64,000 nucleotides of DNA from Mesonia aestuariivivens (GCF_019311235.1 NZ_JAHWDF010000012.1:1-64000), one strand, 5' to 3'. Positions 17,829 through 28,509 are shown, counted from the first letter of the stretch. Notes: generated by a model not told the origin, from the sequence alone. Program-made: numbers and translations.

Positions 17829-19100
17829 ATGGAATCAGTTCAAGCAACTAAACAACGCTTTGGTATTATTGGTAACGACAAAGGCCTTAACCGAGCGATA
17901 GAAAAATCTATACAAGTAGCGCCTACAGACATTTCTGTATTAGTCACTGGTGAAAGTGGTGTAGGTAAAGAAAGTATTCCTAAAATTATACATTCGTTAT
18001 CCCACCGCAAACACGGTAAATATATTGCCGTAAACTGTGGCGCTATTCCTGAAGGCACTATTGATAGCGAACTTTTTGGACATGAAAAAGGAGCTTTTAC
18101 TGGAGCCACACAAAATAGAAGTGGTTATTTTGAAGAAGCCGATAATGGTACCATTTTTTTAGATGAAGTTGGTGAACTTCCTCTAACCACACAAGTACGA
18201 CTACTTCGTGTATTAGAAAATGGAGAGTTTATAAAAGTAGGTTCTTCTAAAGTACAAAAAACAAATGTTCGCATTGTTGCTGCTACTAATGTGAATATGT
18301 TTGAAGCGATACAAAAAGAAAAATTTAGAGAAGATTTATACTACAGATTAAGTACCGTAGAAATTCATCTTCCGCCACTTCGGGAGCGAAATGAAGATAT
18401 TCATTTACTCTTCAGAAAATTTGCTTCAGATTTTGCCTTAAAATATAAAATGCCATCTATTCGGTTAGACGAAGATGCGGTTTCTTCTCTTTTAAAATAC
18501 AGATGGAGTGGAAATATTAGACAATTACGTAATATTGCTGAACAAATCTCTGTATTAGAACAAACTCGAGCTATAGACGCTTCCACCTTACGTTCTTATT
18601 TACCCAATGCAGGAAATAATTTACCAGCAGTGGTAAATAATAAAAAAAGTGAAAGTGATTTTAGCAACGAGCGTGAGATTCTCTATAAAGTACTTTTTGA
18701 TATGAAAAGTGACTTAAACGATCTTAAGAAACTTACTTTAGAGCTTATGAGAAACGGAGATAGCGATCAAGTAAGAAGTGACAACGAAAGCCTTATCGAA
18801 AAAATTTACGGGAACGATGAAGAGCAAGAACAATATGAAGAAGAACTAGAAGAACAAATGGAAGTACTTCAAATTCCAGAAAAAAGCGAAAACAAAGCTA
18901 CTTCACAGCAAACCATAGAAGATAAATATTCTTTTGCTGAAGAAATTCAAGAAGAAGAAACTTTATCACTTCAAGACAAAGAAATAGAATTGATAAAAAA
19001 ATCGTTAGAGCGACACAATGGTAAGCGCAAAGCTGCTGCTGAAGAATTAGGAATTAGCGAACGAACCCTTTACCGAAAAATTAAACAGTACGACTTGTAA
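17829..19100 (+). CDS. Sigma-54-dependent activator without receiver domain
   Basis: A 423-residue enhancer-binding protein. The AAA+ domain begins almost at the N-terminus: Walker A GESGVGKE (41-48), the sigma-54 contact loop GAFTGA (88-93), Walker B TIFLDEVGELP. The C-terminus (about 385-421) is a Fis-type helix-turn-helix (NGKRKAAAEELGISERTLY). Between them (about 265-380) is an acidic, low-complexity linker. There is no receiver, PAS or GAF domain, so activity is probably set by expression level or a partner protein. It starts 6 bases after miaB and is 1 base before lptE. It should activate RNA polymerase carrying RpoN; target genes are unknown. Confidence 0.9.
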   Translation: MESVQATKQRFGIIGNDKGLNRAIEKSIQVAPTDISVLVTGESGVGKESIPKIIHSLSHRKHGKYIAVNCGAIPEGTIDSELFGHEKGAFTGATQNRSGYFEEADNGTIFLDEVGELPLTTQVRLLRVLENGEFIKVGSSKVQKTNVRIVAATNVNMFEAIQKEKFREDLYYRLSTVEIHLPPLRERNEDIHLLFRKFASDFALKYKMPSIRLDEDAVSSLLKYRWSGNIRQLRNIAEQISVLEQTRAIDASTLRSYLPNAGNNLPAVVNNKKSESDFSNEREILYKVLFDMKSDLNDLKKLTLELMRNGDSDQVRSDNESLIEKIYGNDEEQEQYEEELEEQMEVLQIPEKSENKATSQQTIEDKYSFAEEIQEEETLSLQDKEIELIKKSLERHNGKRKAAAEELGISERTLYRKIKQYDL

Positions 19101-19101
19101 T

Positions 19102-19626
19102 ATGCTCATATTCAAAAAAAAATATCGCCTTTTTAGCCTCATTGCGTTAATCATTGTTACGGCAACTTTAAATAGCTGCGGAGTATATTCACTTTCTGGA
19201 GCTAGTGTAGGAGAAGCAGAAACCTTTCAGGTAAACTTTTTTCAAAATAACGCAGAATTAATAGAGCCAGGTATCGATAGAACATTTACCAATCAACTGC
19301 AAGATTTCATTCAAAATCAAACCAGTTTAAGCCTACAAAATAATGGAGCAGATTTAATATATGAAGGAGAAATCGTTCAATATTACGTAGCACCAATGAC
19401 AGCAACCAGTCAAAATACTGCAGCACAAAACCGACTCACTATTGCCGTAAATGTTAGGTATTACAACAACACAGATCCTGAGAAAGATTTCGAAAAACGT
19501 TTTTCTTTTTATTATGATTATCCTGCAAATTCACAGCTTACAGGATCTACTTTAGATACTGCTTTAGATGAAATTTTCACGAGACTTACGCAAGATATTT
19601 TTAATGCTTCCCTAACCGATTGGTAA
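19102..19626 (+). CDS. lptE: LPS assembly lipoprotein LptE
   Basis: A 174-residue lipoprotein with an N-terminal hydrophobic signal and the lipobox LNSC near residue 26, followed by GVYSLSGAS. The pattern VNFFQNNAELIEPG and TNQLQDFIQNQT fits LptE of Bacteroidota. LptE plugs the LptD barrel in the outer membrane and helps insert lipopolysaccharide. The gene abuts its neighbours: 1 base after the sigma-54 activator, and the stop overlaps the next ATG by one base (TAATG). Confidence 0.85.
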   Translation: MLIFKKKYRLFSLIALIIVTATLNSCGVYSLSGASVGEAETFQVNFFQNNAELIEPGIDRTFTNQLQDFIQNQTSLSLQNNGADLIYEGEIVQYYVAPMTATSQNTAAQNRLTIAVNVRYYNNTDPEKDFEKRFSFYYDYPANSQLTGSTLDTALDEIFTRLTQDIFNASLTDW

Positions 19627-20450
19627 TGAATTCACCAGATTTTCTACATATCATAGCAAAAGAAGAAGCGGTTACACAATCGCAAACTCATCAACTAGCT
19701 GATCTGGTAAATGAATATCCATATTTTCAAGCAGCAAGAGCTATTTATTTAAAAGGGTTAAAACAAAATCATCATTTTTCTTACAATGCTGAATTAAAAA
19801 AAGTAGCCGCTTATACTACAGACCGTAGAGTTTTATTTGATTACATAACCGCTAAGCACTTTAATCAGCATAGTATTTCTTCAGAAATCAAGCATAGAAG
19901 TGCAAAAAACCAACAAACCGAAACTTTTGATGAAGCATTAGAGATGAACATCTTAGAAGCTAATCAAGTGTTAGACCCAGAACTTTTTGAAATTACTACA
20001 ACTAAAGAAAAATTAAAAGAATTAGGTAGAGAAGAGAAATTAGCTTTAGGCAAACCACTAGAATTTAACAAAAAAGAGGAATATTCTTTTTCTGAATGGT
20101 TAAAATTAACTCATACTAAAGAAATTAATAGAGAAATAGCAACTTCTTCAGAAGAGCCATTAAATGAAAATCAATCTAAAAAGTTTGATTTAATAGATAA
20201 TTTTATTGCTAATAATCCAAAAATTTCACCTTCAAAAGAGCACAAGTCTAAAGAAGTGAAGCTAGCAGACAAAGGGCCTAGCAACCAGTTAATGACAGAA
20301 ACATTAGCGCGAGTTTACCTAGAACAAAAGAATTATAGCAAAGCCATACAAGCATATAAAATATTAATTTTGAAAAATCCCGAAAAAAGTGGTTTATTTG
20401 CAGACCAAATCAAGGAAATAGAAAAAATACAAGAAAATAAAAACTCATAA
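19626..20450 (+). CDS. TPR-like hypothetical protein
   Basis: A 274-residue protein starting MNSPDFLHIIAKEEAVTQ at the ATG overlapping the lptE stop; the longer frame uses a TTG. It lacks a signal peptide. A helical N-terminal region is rich in aromatic and charged residues (NEYPYFQAARAIYLKGLKQ) and a tetratricopeptide-like unit sits near the C-terminus (LARVYLEQKNYSKAIQAYKI). Its place between lptE and secG is typical for flavobacteria. A scaffold or interaction role is likely, but no function is known. Confidence 0.7.
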   Translation: MNSPDFLHIIAKEEAVTQSQTHQLADLVNEYPYFQAARAIYLKGLKQNHHFSYNAELKKVAAYTTDRRVLFDYITAKHFNQHSISSEIKHRSAKNQQTETFDEALEMNILEANQVLDPELFEITTTKEKLKELGREEKLALGKPLEFNKKEEYSFSEWLKLTHTKEINREIATSSEEPLNENQSKKFDLIDNFIANNPKISPSKEHKSKEVKLADKGPSNQLMTETLARVYLEQKNYSKAIQAYKILILKNPEKSGLFADQIKEIEKIQENKNS

Positions 20451-20453
20451 GTA

Positions 20454-20798
20454 ATGTTTGCAATATTTTTAACTTTAATCGTTATCGTAGCTTTTTTGCT
20501 AATCGTTGTAATTATGGTTCAAAACCCTAAAGGCGGTGGACTATCATCTTCTTTTGGCGGTGGCGGAGCTCAAATTGGTGGAGCTCAAAAAACAACCGAC
20601 TTTTTAGACAAGAGTACTTGGACGCTTGCTACAGTATTATTAGTACTTATCTTATTATCTAATGTTGCTATTATGGGTAACAACTCTACAGAATCTAGAG
20701 TAATTGGAGGTGATAATGCAGCTCCAGCTACAGAAATTCCTGCACAAGAAAACACAACGATTCCTGCTGAAACTAATACAACAGAAGACGCAGAGTAG
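20454..20798 (+). CDS. secG: Protein translocase subunit SecG
   Basis: A 114-residue inner membrane protein with two transmembrane helices (about 3-22 and 55-75) around the conserved NPKGGGLSSSFGG loop, the hallmark of SecG in the SecYEG channel. The C-terminal tail is threonine-, alanine- and glutamate-rich. It is the last gene of the miaB-led run and is followed by a strong terminator. Confidence 0.93.
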   Translation: MFAIFLTLIVIVAFLLIVVIMVQNPKGGGLSSSFGGGGAQIGGAQKTTDFLDKSTWTLATVLLVLILLSNVAIMGNNSTESRVIGGDNAAPATEIPAQENTTIPAETNTTEDAE

Positions 20799-20821
20799 TT
20801 AACACTATACAACTTTATAAA

Positions 20822-20850
20822 ATGCCAACTGTCCCGTGACAAGTTGGCAT
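20822..20850 (+). terminator. Terminator after secG
   Basis: ATGCCAACT (20822-20830) pairs with AGTTGGCAT (20842-20850) and is followed by eight T; the loop holds a further short GTC/GAC pairing. It separates the miaB-secG operon from groES. Confidence 0.85.
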
Positions 20851-20911
20851 TTTTTTTTGCGTTCTGGCAGCAAAATCTCATTGGCATAATTTTCGAATAT
20901 TAAAAAGCCAA
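20844..20911 (+). promoter_or_regulatory. TTGGC-rich region before groES, probable groESL control site
   Basis: TTGGCAT occurs at 20844-20850 and again at 20881-20887; CTGGCAG lies between them (20865-20871) and an inverted GCCAA at 20907-20911. No CIRCE element (TTAGCACTC and its inverse) is present. The first copy runs into T8 then GC, resembling a sigma-54 -24/-12 promoter with one extra base between the GG and GC. The second is followed by TAATTTTC, one mismatch from a primary sigma -7 element. Which of these starts groESL is not decidable by eye. Confidence 0.3.
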
Positions 20912-20940
20912 AACAATATAATCATTAAAAGATAAAAAAT

Positions 20941-21216
20941 ATGGGATTAAAATTTAAACCTTTAGCAGACAGAGTTGTTGTTGAACCTGTTGCTGCAGAA
21001 ACTAAAACTGCTTCTGGAATCTATATTCCAGATTCTGCAAAAGAAAAACCTCAATACGGAAAAGTTGTTGCTGTAGGTAATGGCACTAAAGACCACGATA
21101 TGACTGTTAAAGAAGGTGATCAAGTATTGTATGGTAAATTTTCTGGAACAGAACTTAAGTTAGAAGGAAAAGACTATTTAATCATGAAAGAATCTGAAAT
21201 TTTAGGTATTCTTTAA
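20941..21216 (+). CDS. groES: Co-chaperonin GroES
   Basis: A 91-residue protein with the GroES fold: [11 protein letters not shown] at the start, the mobile loop around [20 protein letters not shown] that contacts GroEL, and [28 protein letters not shown] at the end (full family length). Seven copies form the lid of the GroEL folding chamber. groEL follows 40 bases later in the same operon. Confidence 0.98.
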   Translation: MGLKFKPLADRVVVEPVAAETKTASGIYIPDSAKEKPQYGKVVAVGNGTKDHDMTVKEGDQVLYGKFSGTELKLEGKDYLIMKESEILGIL

Positions 21217-21238
21217 TTAATCTCTATTCAACAAATAA

Positions 21239-22897
<1,659 letters not shown>

Positions 22898-22918
22898 TAT
22901 CATTTGCTAATAAATTTG

Positions 22919-22946
22919 AAAAGCCTACTCGATTGAGTAGGCTTTT
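22919..22946 (+). terminator. Terminator after groESL
   Basis: AAAAGCCTACTC, loop GATT, GAGTAGGCTTTT followed by more T: a perfect 12-bp stem. Confidence 0.9.
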
Positions 22947-22974
22947 TTGTTTAACTTGTATTGCTTCAGAAAAT

Positions 22975-23004
22975 AAAAAAGTCCGTTGTGAAACGGACTT
23001 TTTT
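22975..23004 (-). terminator. Terminator after clpX
   Basis: AAAAAAGTCCGTT, loop GTGA, AACGGACTTTTTT: a 13-bp stem with A/T tracts on both sides, 21 bases past the clpX stop on the minus strand. Confidence 0.9.
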
Positions 23005-23025
23005 ATTGATATATTAACCTAATCT

Positions 23026-24258
23026 CTAAGAAACTGCTTTCAATTTCTTAATGGTAGATTTTTGTAAAGCATTTTCAGCATAAGTTTTAGTTACCTTAAA
23101 TTTTGTTTCTTTACTTTCTGGCAATTCAAACATTGCATCGGTTAAAATTGCTTCGCAAAGTGAACGTAAACCTCTTGCTCCTAACTTATACTCGATTGCT
23201 TTTTCTACAATGTAATCTAAAGCTCCGTCTGTAATATCAAATTCGATATCATCCATCGCAAAAAGCTTTTTATATTGTTTTACCAAAGCATTTTTAGGTT
23301 CAGTAAGGATCGCTCTTAGCGTTTCTGCATCTAAAGGATTCATATACGTTAATACTGGAAGACGACCTATAATTTCTGGTATTAAACCAAAATCTTTTAA
23401 ATCTTTTGGAATAATATATTTTAAGAGATTTTCTTTTTCAATATTATCTTCACTTCTAGAAGCAGAATATCCTACCGCCTGAATATTTAAACGCTTAGAA
23501 ATGTTACGCTCAATACCATCAAAAGCTCCACCAGCGATAAATAAAATGTTACTCGTATCTACTTCGATAAACTTTTGATCTGGGTGCTTTCTCCCTCCCT
23601 TAGGCGGAACATTTACAGTTGTCCCTTCTAAAAGTTTTAATAAAGCCTGCTGCACACCTTCTCCACTCACATCTCGCGTAATGGAAGGGTTATCACTTTT
23701 ACGAGCAATCTTATCAATCTCATCGATAAAAACGATTCCTTGCTGTGCTTTTTCTAAATTATAATCTGCCGCTTGTAGTAAACGCGTCAAAATACTTTCT
23801 ACATCTTCACCTACATAACCAGCTTCTGTCAGCACCGTAGCATCTACAATAGCTAAAGGAACATTAAGCATTTTAGCAATGGTTTTTGCCATTAGCGTTT
23901 TACCTGTACCTGTTTGCCCTACCATGATGATATTACTTTTTTGAATATCAATATCATCTTCATCTTTTGGCTGCAATAATCGCTTGTAATGGTTATAAAC
24001 TGCTACCGAAAGTACTTTTTTAGTGTAATCTTGACCAATTACATAATCTTCTAAAAAAGTATGAATAGACTTAGGTTTACGTAGTTTTAATTCTGAACTT
24101 AATTCTTCTTCGCCTTCTTGCTTAGATTCTTCAACCACAATACCGTGAGCTTGCTCGATACAACGATCACAAATGTGCGCATCAAGACCTGCGATTAGTA
24201 AACTGGTTTCTGCTTTTTTTCTTCCACAAAAGGAACATTCTAATTCTTCTTTCGCCAT
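23026..24258 (-). CDS. clpX: ATP-dependent Clp protease ATP-binding subunit ClpX
   Basis: A 410-residue AAA+ unfoldase that recognises tagged proteins and threads them into ClpP. The N-terminal zinc-binding domain has CSFCGRKK and CDRC; Walker A is GQTGTGKT, the pore loop is GYVGEDVE, Walker B is [10 protein letters not shown], and the C-terminal small domain completes the family length. It starts 3 bases after clpP in the transcription order, forming a clpP-clpX operon. Confidence 0.97.
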   Translation of the reverse strand: MAKEELECSFCGRKKAETSLLIAGLDAHICDRCIEQAHGIVVEESKQEGEEELSSELKLRKPKSIHTFLEDYVIGQDYTKKVLSVAVYNHYKRLLQPKDEDDIDIQKSNIIMVGQTGTGKTLMAKTIAKMLNVPLAIVDATVLTEAGYVGEDVESILTRLLQAADYNLEKAQQGIVFIDEIDKIARKSDNPSITRDVSGEGVQQALLKLLEGTTVNVPPKGGRKHPDQKFIEVDTSNILFIAGGAFDGIERNISKRLNIQAVGYSASRSEDNIEKENLLKYIIPKDLKDFGLIPEIIGRLPVLTYMNPLDAETLRAILTEPKNALVKQYKKLFAMDDIEFDITDGALDYIVEKAIEYKLGARGLRSLCEAILTDAMFELPESKETKFKVTKTYAENALQKSTIKKLKAVS

Positions 24259-24261
24259 AAA

Positions 24262-24942
24262 TTATTCTTTCTCTCTAACTAAAATTTCATCAATCATTCC
24301 GTATTCTTTGGCTTTATCTGCTTTCATCCAATAGTCACGGTCGCTATCATTATGCACTTGATCATAAGTTTGACCACTGTGCTTAGCGATGATGTTATAC
24401 AATTCTTCTTTTAAGGTTAAGATTTCGCGAGCAGTAATTTCAATATCACTAGCTTGTCCTTGAGCGCCACCCAATGGCTGGTGAATCATCACTCTTGAAT
24501 GTGGTAATGCACTTCGCTTACCTTTTTCACCCGCACAAAGTAAAACAGCTCCCATAGATGCCGCCATCCCTGTACAAATGGTTGCCACATCTGGTTTAAT
24601 AAACTGCATCGTATCATAAATACCCAAACCTGCATAAACACTACCTCCTGGTGAGTTTACATAAATTTGAATATCTTTATTAGCATCTGTACTTTCTAAA
24701 AATAATAGCTGAGCTTGAATGATGTTAGCGATTTGATCGTTAATACCTGTACCCATAAAAATAATACGGTCCATCATTAAACGAGAAAAAACATCCATAG
24801 CCACAGCATTCATTTGACGCTCTTCTATAATATTAGGCGTCATTCCCTGAGGAATCATTGTGCTTACAATTTTATTATAATAATTACTGTTGATTCCTTG
24901 ATCTTTTACAGCAAATTTTTCAAATTCTTTTCCAAAATCCAT
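24262..24942 (-). CDS. clpP: ATP-dependent Clp protease proteolytic subunit ClpP
   Basis: A 226-residue serine protease. The catalytic triad is visible: Ser in CTGMAASMGAVLL, His in RVMIHQPLGG and Asp in HNDSDRDYWM. The N-terminal 30-odd residues before IIEERQMNAVAMD are longer than in E. coli, as is common in Bacteroidota, and may be a propeptide. ClpP forms the barrel that degrades substrates delivered by ClpX, encoded 3 bases downstream. Confidence 0.97.
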   Translation of the reverse strand: MDFGKEFEKFAVKDQGINSNYYNKIVSTMIPQGMTPNIIEERQMNAVAMDVFSRLMMDRIIFMGTGINDQIANIIQAQLLFLESTDANKDIQIYVNSPGGSVYAGLGIYDTMQFIKPDVATICTGMAASMGAVLLCAGEKGKRSALPHSRVMIHQPLGGAQGQASDIEITAREILTLKEELYNIIAKHSGQTYDQVHNDSDRDYWMKADKAKEYGMIDEILVREKE

Positions 24943-24995
24943 AATTAATTTCCTTTCTGATTTTTACACAAAATTCGTGTTCTTATTGACTAAAA

Positions 24996-25026
24996 AAGGC
25001 GTTATTCCAAAACTGGTTAACGCCTT
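24996..25026 (-). terminator. Terminator after tig
   Basis: On the minus strand AAGGCGTTA, a 13-base loop, TAACGCCTT and then a T tract: a 9-bp stem 28 bases past the trigger factor stop. It would separate tig from clpP-clpX or reduce readthrough. Confidence 0.75.
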
Positions 25027-25053
25027 AAAGATAGCTATAAAATCTATAAAAGA

Positions 25054-26376
25054 CTACTTATAAACTTCCTTAACAAAATTTTCGTAAGTAAGTTCTTTTT
25101 CTTCTAAGTTAATGTTCTCTTTATAGAAATCTAATAATTTCTGATTCATTACCTGTTCAGATAACTTCTTCACCTCATCTTGGTTAGAAAGTACTCTTGC
25201 AGTAATGTCTTCTAAATCTTTTTCTGAAGGATCCATCTGACCAAATTGAGCCATCTGCATTTTGATACGCTCTTTTGTCATTTCTTTGATTTCATCTAAT
25301 TGAACTTGAAGCTCATTCTCCTGAATTAACTTTCCTTCAATTAATTGAAAACGCAATCCTTTTTCACTTTTTTCGTATTCTTCTTTTGCTTCGTCTTCGG
25401 TAAGTTCTTTTTCACCACTTACCATAATCCAACGCTGAAGAAATTCTGCTGGAAGATCGAAGTTTGTTTTTTCAATTAAAGCTTCAGTAACATCATTCAA
25501 CAACTGCTGATCGCTCTGTTGTTTGAATTGATTTTCTGCGTCTTCCTTAATTTTTTCTTTTAACTCTGTTACAGATTTCACATTACCTTCACCAAACAAC
25601 TTATCAAAAAGTTCTTGGTCTAATTCTGCAGGTTCTTGTTTGTTTACTTCTGTAATCTCAAAAGTCACCTCAACATCTAAATCGTGTGCTTGATCATGTT
25701 CTACTTTCAAATATTCGATTAAGTCGTGATCATCCTCAAATAAGCTTTTTGTTTTTAAAGTAACAACATCACCTACTTTTGCACCTAAAAATTTATTAAG
25801 ATTACGCTTTCCTTTTAACTTTTCTAAAGGAAGTGTTGTGGTATTTTCTATGCCTTCTTCTTCATTTTTGAAAATTCCAGCTACTAAATCTTCTTCTTCT
25901 ACTTCTTCTTTAGCAACTAATTTCCCGTATTGCTTTTGAATGGTTTTGATTTGATTCTCAATCATCTCATCATCTGCTACAATTTTGTAGTGAGTGATTG
26001 GCTTTTCTGTTTTTACATCTACCTCAAACTTTGGAGAAAGACCTAATTCAAATTCAAAAGCATAATCATCTTTATCCCAGTCAAAATTTTCTTGCTCTTT
26101 AGGAAGCGGATTTCCTAACACCTCAAGTTTTTCTTCGGTAAGGTATTTATTTAGGTTTTCTTGAAGAAGCTTATTTACTTCATCTACAAGTACTGCTTGC
26201 CCGTATTGTTTTTTCACTAATCCCATAGGCACATGCCCTTTTCTAAAACCTGGAATATTAGCACTTTTACGGTAATCTTTTAAGATTTTTTCAACTTTTG
26301 GGCTGTAATCATCTTTTGCGATTTCAACCTTCACTACAGCATTAAGCTCGTCAATATTTTCTCTTGTGATGTTCAT
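25054..26376 (-). CDS. tig: Trigger factor, ribosome-associated chaperone
   Basis: A 440-residue protein. The N-terminal ribosome-docking loop is present as IPGFRKGHVPMGLVKKQYG, and the long helical C-terminal arms occupy about residues 265-440. The central segment, where E. coli has an FKBP-type prolyl isomerase domain, is weakly conserved: the usual aromatic active-site residues are not apparent, so isomerase activity is doubtful, as in many Bacteroidota trigger factors. The tig-clpP-clpX order is a common proteostasis arrangement. A good promoter lies just upstream. Confidence 0.93.
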   Translation of the reverse strand: MNITRENIDELNAVVKVEIAKDDYSPKVEKILKDYRKSANIPGFRKGHVPMGLVKKQYGQAVLVDEVNKLLQENLNKYLTEEKLEVLGNPLPKEQENFDWDKDDYAFEFELGLSPKFEVDVKTEKPITHYKIVADDEMIENQIKTIQKQYGKLVAKEEVEEEDLVAGIFKNEEEGIENTTTLPLEKLKGKRNLNKFLGAKVGDVVTLKTKSLFEDDHDLIEYLKVEHDQAHDLDVEVTFEITEVNKQEPAELDQELFDKLFGEGNVKSVTELKEKIKEDAENQFKQQSDQQLLNDVTEALIEKTNFDLPAEFLQRWIMVSGEKELTEDEAKEEYEKSEKGLRFQLIEGKLIQENELQVQLDEIKEMTKERIKMQMAQFGQMDPSEKDLEDITARVLSNQDEVKKLSEQVMNQKLLDFYKENINLEEKELTYENFVKEVYK

Positions 26377-26403
26377 TCTTTATTCTTCTAAAAAATTGGT
26401 GTG

Positions 26404-26434
26404 CAAAATTACAATTTATTTATCTGCCAACCAA
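26404..26434 (-). promoter_or_regulatory. Promoter of tig
   Basis: On the minus strand TTG (26434-26432), 20 bases, TAATTTTG (26411-26404): an exact TAnnTTTG with standard spacing. The leader to the ATG is about 20 bases. Confidence 0.55.
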
Positions 26435-26445
26435 GTTTTTAAACT

Positions 26446-26793
26446 TTATGATTTCTTGTCTTTAAAAACTGAGAATAAAATGGTTTGAAAAAAAGAAAGG
26501 AGTAAGCTAAAAAATAATGCCCACCAGAAACCATCTACATAAAAGCCACCTATTAGACCATCTACCATTAACACAATAAAAGCATTAATAGCTAATAAAA
26601 ACAAACCTAAAGTAACTATAGTTACCGGCAAGGTAAAAAGTACTATAATTGGTTTAACAATTAAATTTAAAAGACCTAAAACAGCCGCCACTAGTATGCC
26701 TGTAAAATAATTATGAATCCCAACACCTGGCAACAAATTAGCTAAAGCCACTACGATAAAGGCAGTTATTAAAATTTTTAATATAGTTCGCAT
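26446..26793 (-). CDS. Phage-holin-like (YvlD-type) membrane protein
   Basis: A 115-residue protein with four transmembrane helices. The pattern NYFTGILVAAVLGLLNLIVKPI followed by LPVTIVTLGLFLLAINAF is that of the 4-TM holin superfamily IV/YvlD family, which is widespread on bacterial chromosomes. Despite the name there is no phage context here: no lysis or structural genes are nearby. Its role is unknown, perhaps envelope stress. It lies between tig and an SGNH gene. Confidence 0.85.
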   Translation of the reverse strand: MRTILKILITAFIVVALANLLPGVGIHNYFTGILVAAVLGLLNLIVKPIIVLFTLPVTIVTLGLFLLAINAFIVLMVDGLIGGFYVDGFWWALFFSLLLSFFQTILFSVFKDKKS

Positions 26794-26862
26794 ATTTTTA
26801 TTATAAAATTATAAAAGAGAATTATAAACTCGATTAGTTTTAATGAAATTTTAAAAATAAAA

Positions 26863-26889
26863 AAAGTCAGCACAAAATGTACTGACTTT
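26863..26889 (-). terminator. Terminator after the SGNH hydrolase gene
   Basis: On the minus strand AAAGTCAG pairs with CTGACTTT, extended by ACA/TGT after one mismatch, followed by seven T. It sits 22 bases past the stop of the FadL-SGNH pair. Confidence 0.8.
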
Positions 26890-26911
26890 AAAACCAATTT
26901 TAAAAACAATT

Positions 26912-28504
26912 TTACTGAATTCCGCTTCCTATAGAAGGAGAACCATTATAATCTCCTACGTTTACCCTAGGCACTGTTGCATTATATTGACTATTTACCG
27001 CTTCAATAATTTTATTAGCCATAATCGCATAACCCCTTGGTGTTAAATGAATACCATCTAAAGAAAAGGCCCCTCCTGTTGCGAATTCTGCTGTTACCAT
27101 TCCTCCGTCATAAACAACTCCTCCATTAGCCAACTGCGCTAACAATGCATTCGCATCTACAAAAGCTAAATCATTAGCTTCAGCTACCGATTTAATTGTT
27201 GCATTAAATGTTGCCGTGGCCTGAGCTACCATCTCTTGTTCTTCTGAGATAAGCACATATTGATCTTCTAAAGGATATGTAACTCCATTTACAGCTAGTT
27301 GACCCGCTGTTGCTTGAGGAACTCCTAAAGCCATCAGTTCTTGAACTCTAGCTGTATTTACTTCACCAATTACGGAAGAACTGGTAAGCAGGATTAAATC
27401 TGAAGAATTTGACTGACGTGCTTGCCCGTATTGCATTCCGTAAATTGTAGCTGTTTGCGCATCTAAACCTGCACCTATTAAAACTTGCGTTAATTGTGCA
27501 GAAATATCTGCCAAAGATTCATCTCTTACCACCACTCCACTTGCTCCTGTCGCTGAAAATTGAATGGATCTTTCCGGAACTTGCAAAAATGCAAAAGCTT
27601 GATTCAATTGAGCATAAGTAGCATTCAAAGTTTCTAATTGCCCCTCTAAAGCAGCTGGTGTAATTGGATTGTAAGGAACTCTATTAAAGAAAGGCGTATC
27701 AGTTACATTAGGTATATTTAACACTACACCTCCAGAAGCTGACTCTGTTAATACTTCTACTTGACTAGAAAAAACTTGAGCAAAAACCTGTGGATTTGTA
27801 ATGTCGTTGCCGCCATAGTTTTCAGGTAAAGTAGAATCTCCTGTTCTATCTACCCCAACACCGCCAGAAGTTGCAAAACTCAATACATCATTATTCCCAA
27901 TCCAAAGTGAAAAGAAAGTTGGGTTTTGGGTTAACGCATCTTCTAAAACAGTTGCATCCTTTGAAGAACGAAAACGCGCAAAGTAAGGGTTAGCTTGCCC
28001 TGTAGCAACTCCAGCAACATTACCATAACCAGGAGCTACCAAATGAAAGCTCTTTGCTCCTGGAACCCCCATATTATTAAAAGGACCCGAAAGTGTATTG
28101 GTAATATCAGTAGTTGGATTACCAGGAATATTTACTGGTGATGGCGCACCATCTTCTCCTAATTCTAAAATCAAACGGGTACCTTGAATTTGATTTCCAT
28201 TAAGTAAAAGTCCTCCTAAATTATCATTCATTAGAGGTTGGGTAAATTCACCCCCTCCTACGTGTTTAAATTGCGTTGCTAAAATATTAGGATAAGAATT
28301 TTTTTGTCCTTGAATATAGAGTGCATTATCTGCAAAACCTGCAGTTAAAGAATTTCCTAAAGCTACATAAGTACTAAAATCTGCACTACCATTACTATAA
28401 AACCCGTCATTATCTTTAACAGAGTTATCAAATTCTGGTTCACAAGCTACCAAGCCCAAGGCCAGTAGTGCCATATATTTTATTGTATTTTTCATCTTCT
28501 TCAT
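26912..28504 (-). CDS. SGNH/GDSL hydrolase-like lipoprotein
   Basis: A 530-residue lipoprotein: signal MKKMKNTIKYMALLALGLVA with lipobox LVAC. The GDSL block I appears as ALGNSLTAG near residue 50, with glycine in the usual Asp position (G-N-S-L), block III is WIGNNDVL, and block V is DGIHLTPRGYA, which supplies the catalytic Asp and His. It is probably an esterase or lipase at the cell surface or periplasm. It follows the FadL-type porin gene by 5 bases, so the pair may take up and hydrolyse lipids. Several alanine/glutamine-rich stretches interrupt the core. Confidence 0.82.
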   Translation of the reverse strand: MKKMKNTIKYMALLALGLVACEPEFDNSVKDNDGFYSNGSADFSTYVALGNSLTAGFADNALYIQGQKNSYPNILATQFKHVGGGEFTQPLMNDNLGGLLLNGNQIQGTRLILELGEDGAPSPVNIPGNPTTDITNTLSGPFNNMGVPGAKSFHLVAPGYGNVAGVATGQANPYFARFRSSKDATVLEDALTQNPTFFSLWIGNNDVLSFATSGGVGVDRTGDSTLPENYGGNDITNPQVFAQVFSSQVEVLTESASGGVVLNIPNVTDTPFFNRVPYNPITPAALEGQLETLNATYAQLNQAFAFLQVPERSIQFSATGASGVVVRDESLADISAQLTQVLIGAGLDAQTATIYGMQYGQARQSNSSDLILLTSSSVIGEVNTARVQELMALGVPQATAGQLAVNGVTYPLEDQYVLISEEQEMVAQATATFNATIKSVAEANDLAFVDANALLAQLANGGVVYDGGMVTAEFATGGAFSLDGIHLTPRGYAIMANKIIEAVNSQYNATVPRVNVGDYNGSPSIGSGIQ

Positions 28505-28509
28505 AGTAT

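Noticed and set aside
20859-20940. CIRCE operator for HrcA before groES
   Set aside because: The inverted repeat TTAGCACTC-N9-GAGTGCTAA is not present; the only repeated motif is TTGGCAT.
26446-26793. Phage remnant, suggested by the holin-like protein
   Set aside because: No other phage genes, attachment site or composition change around it; the YvlD-type family is chromosomal.
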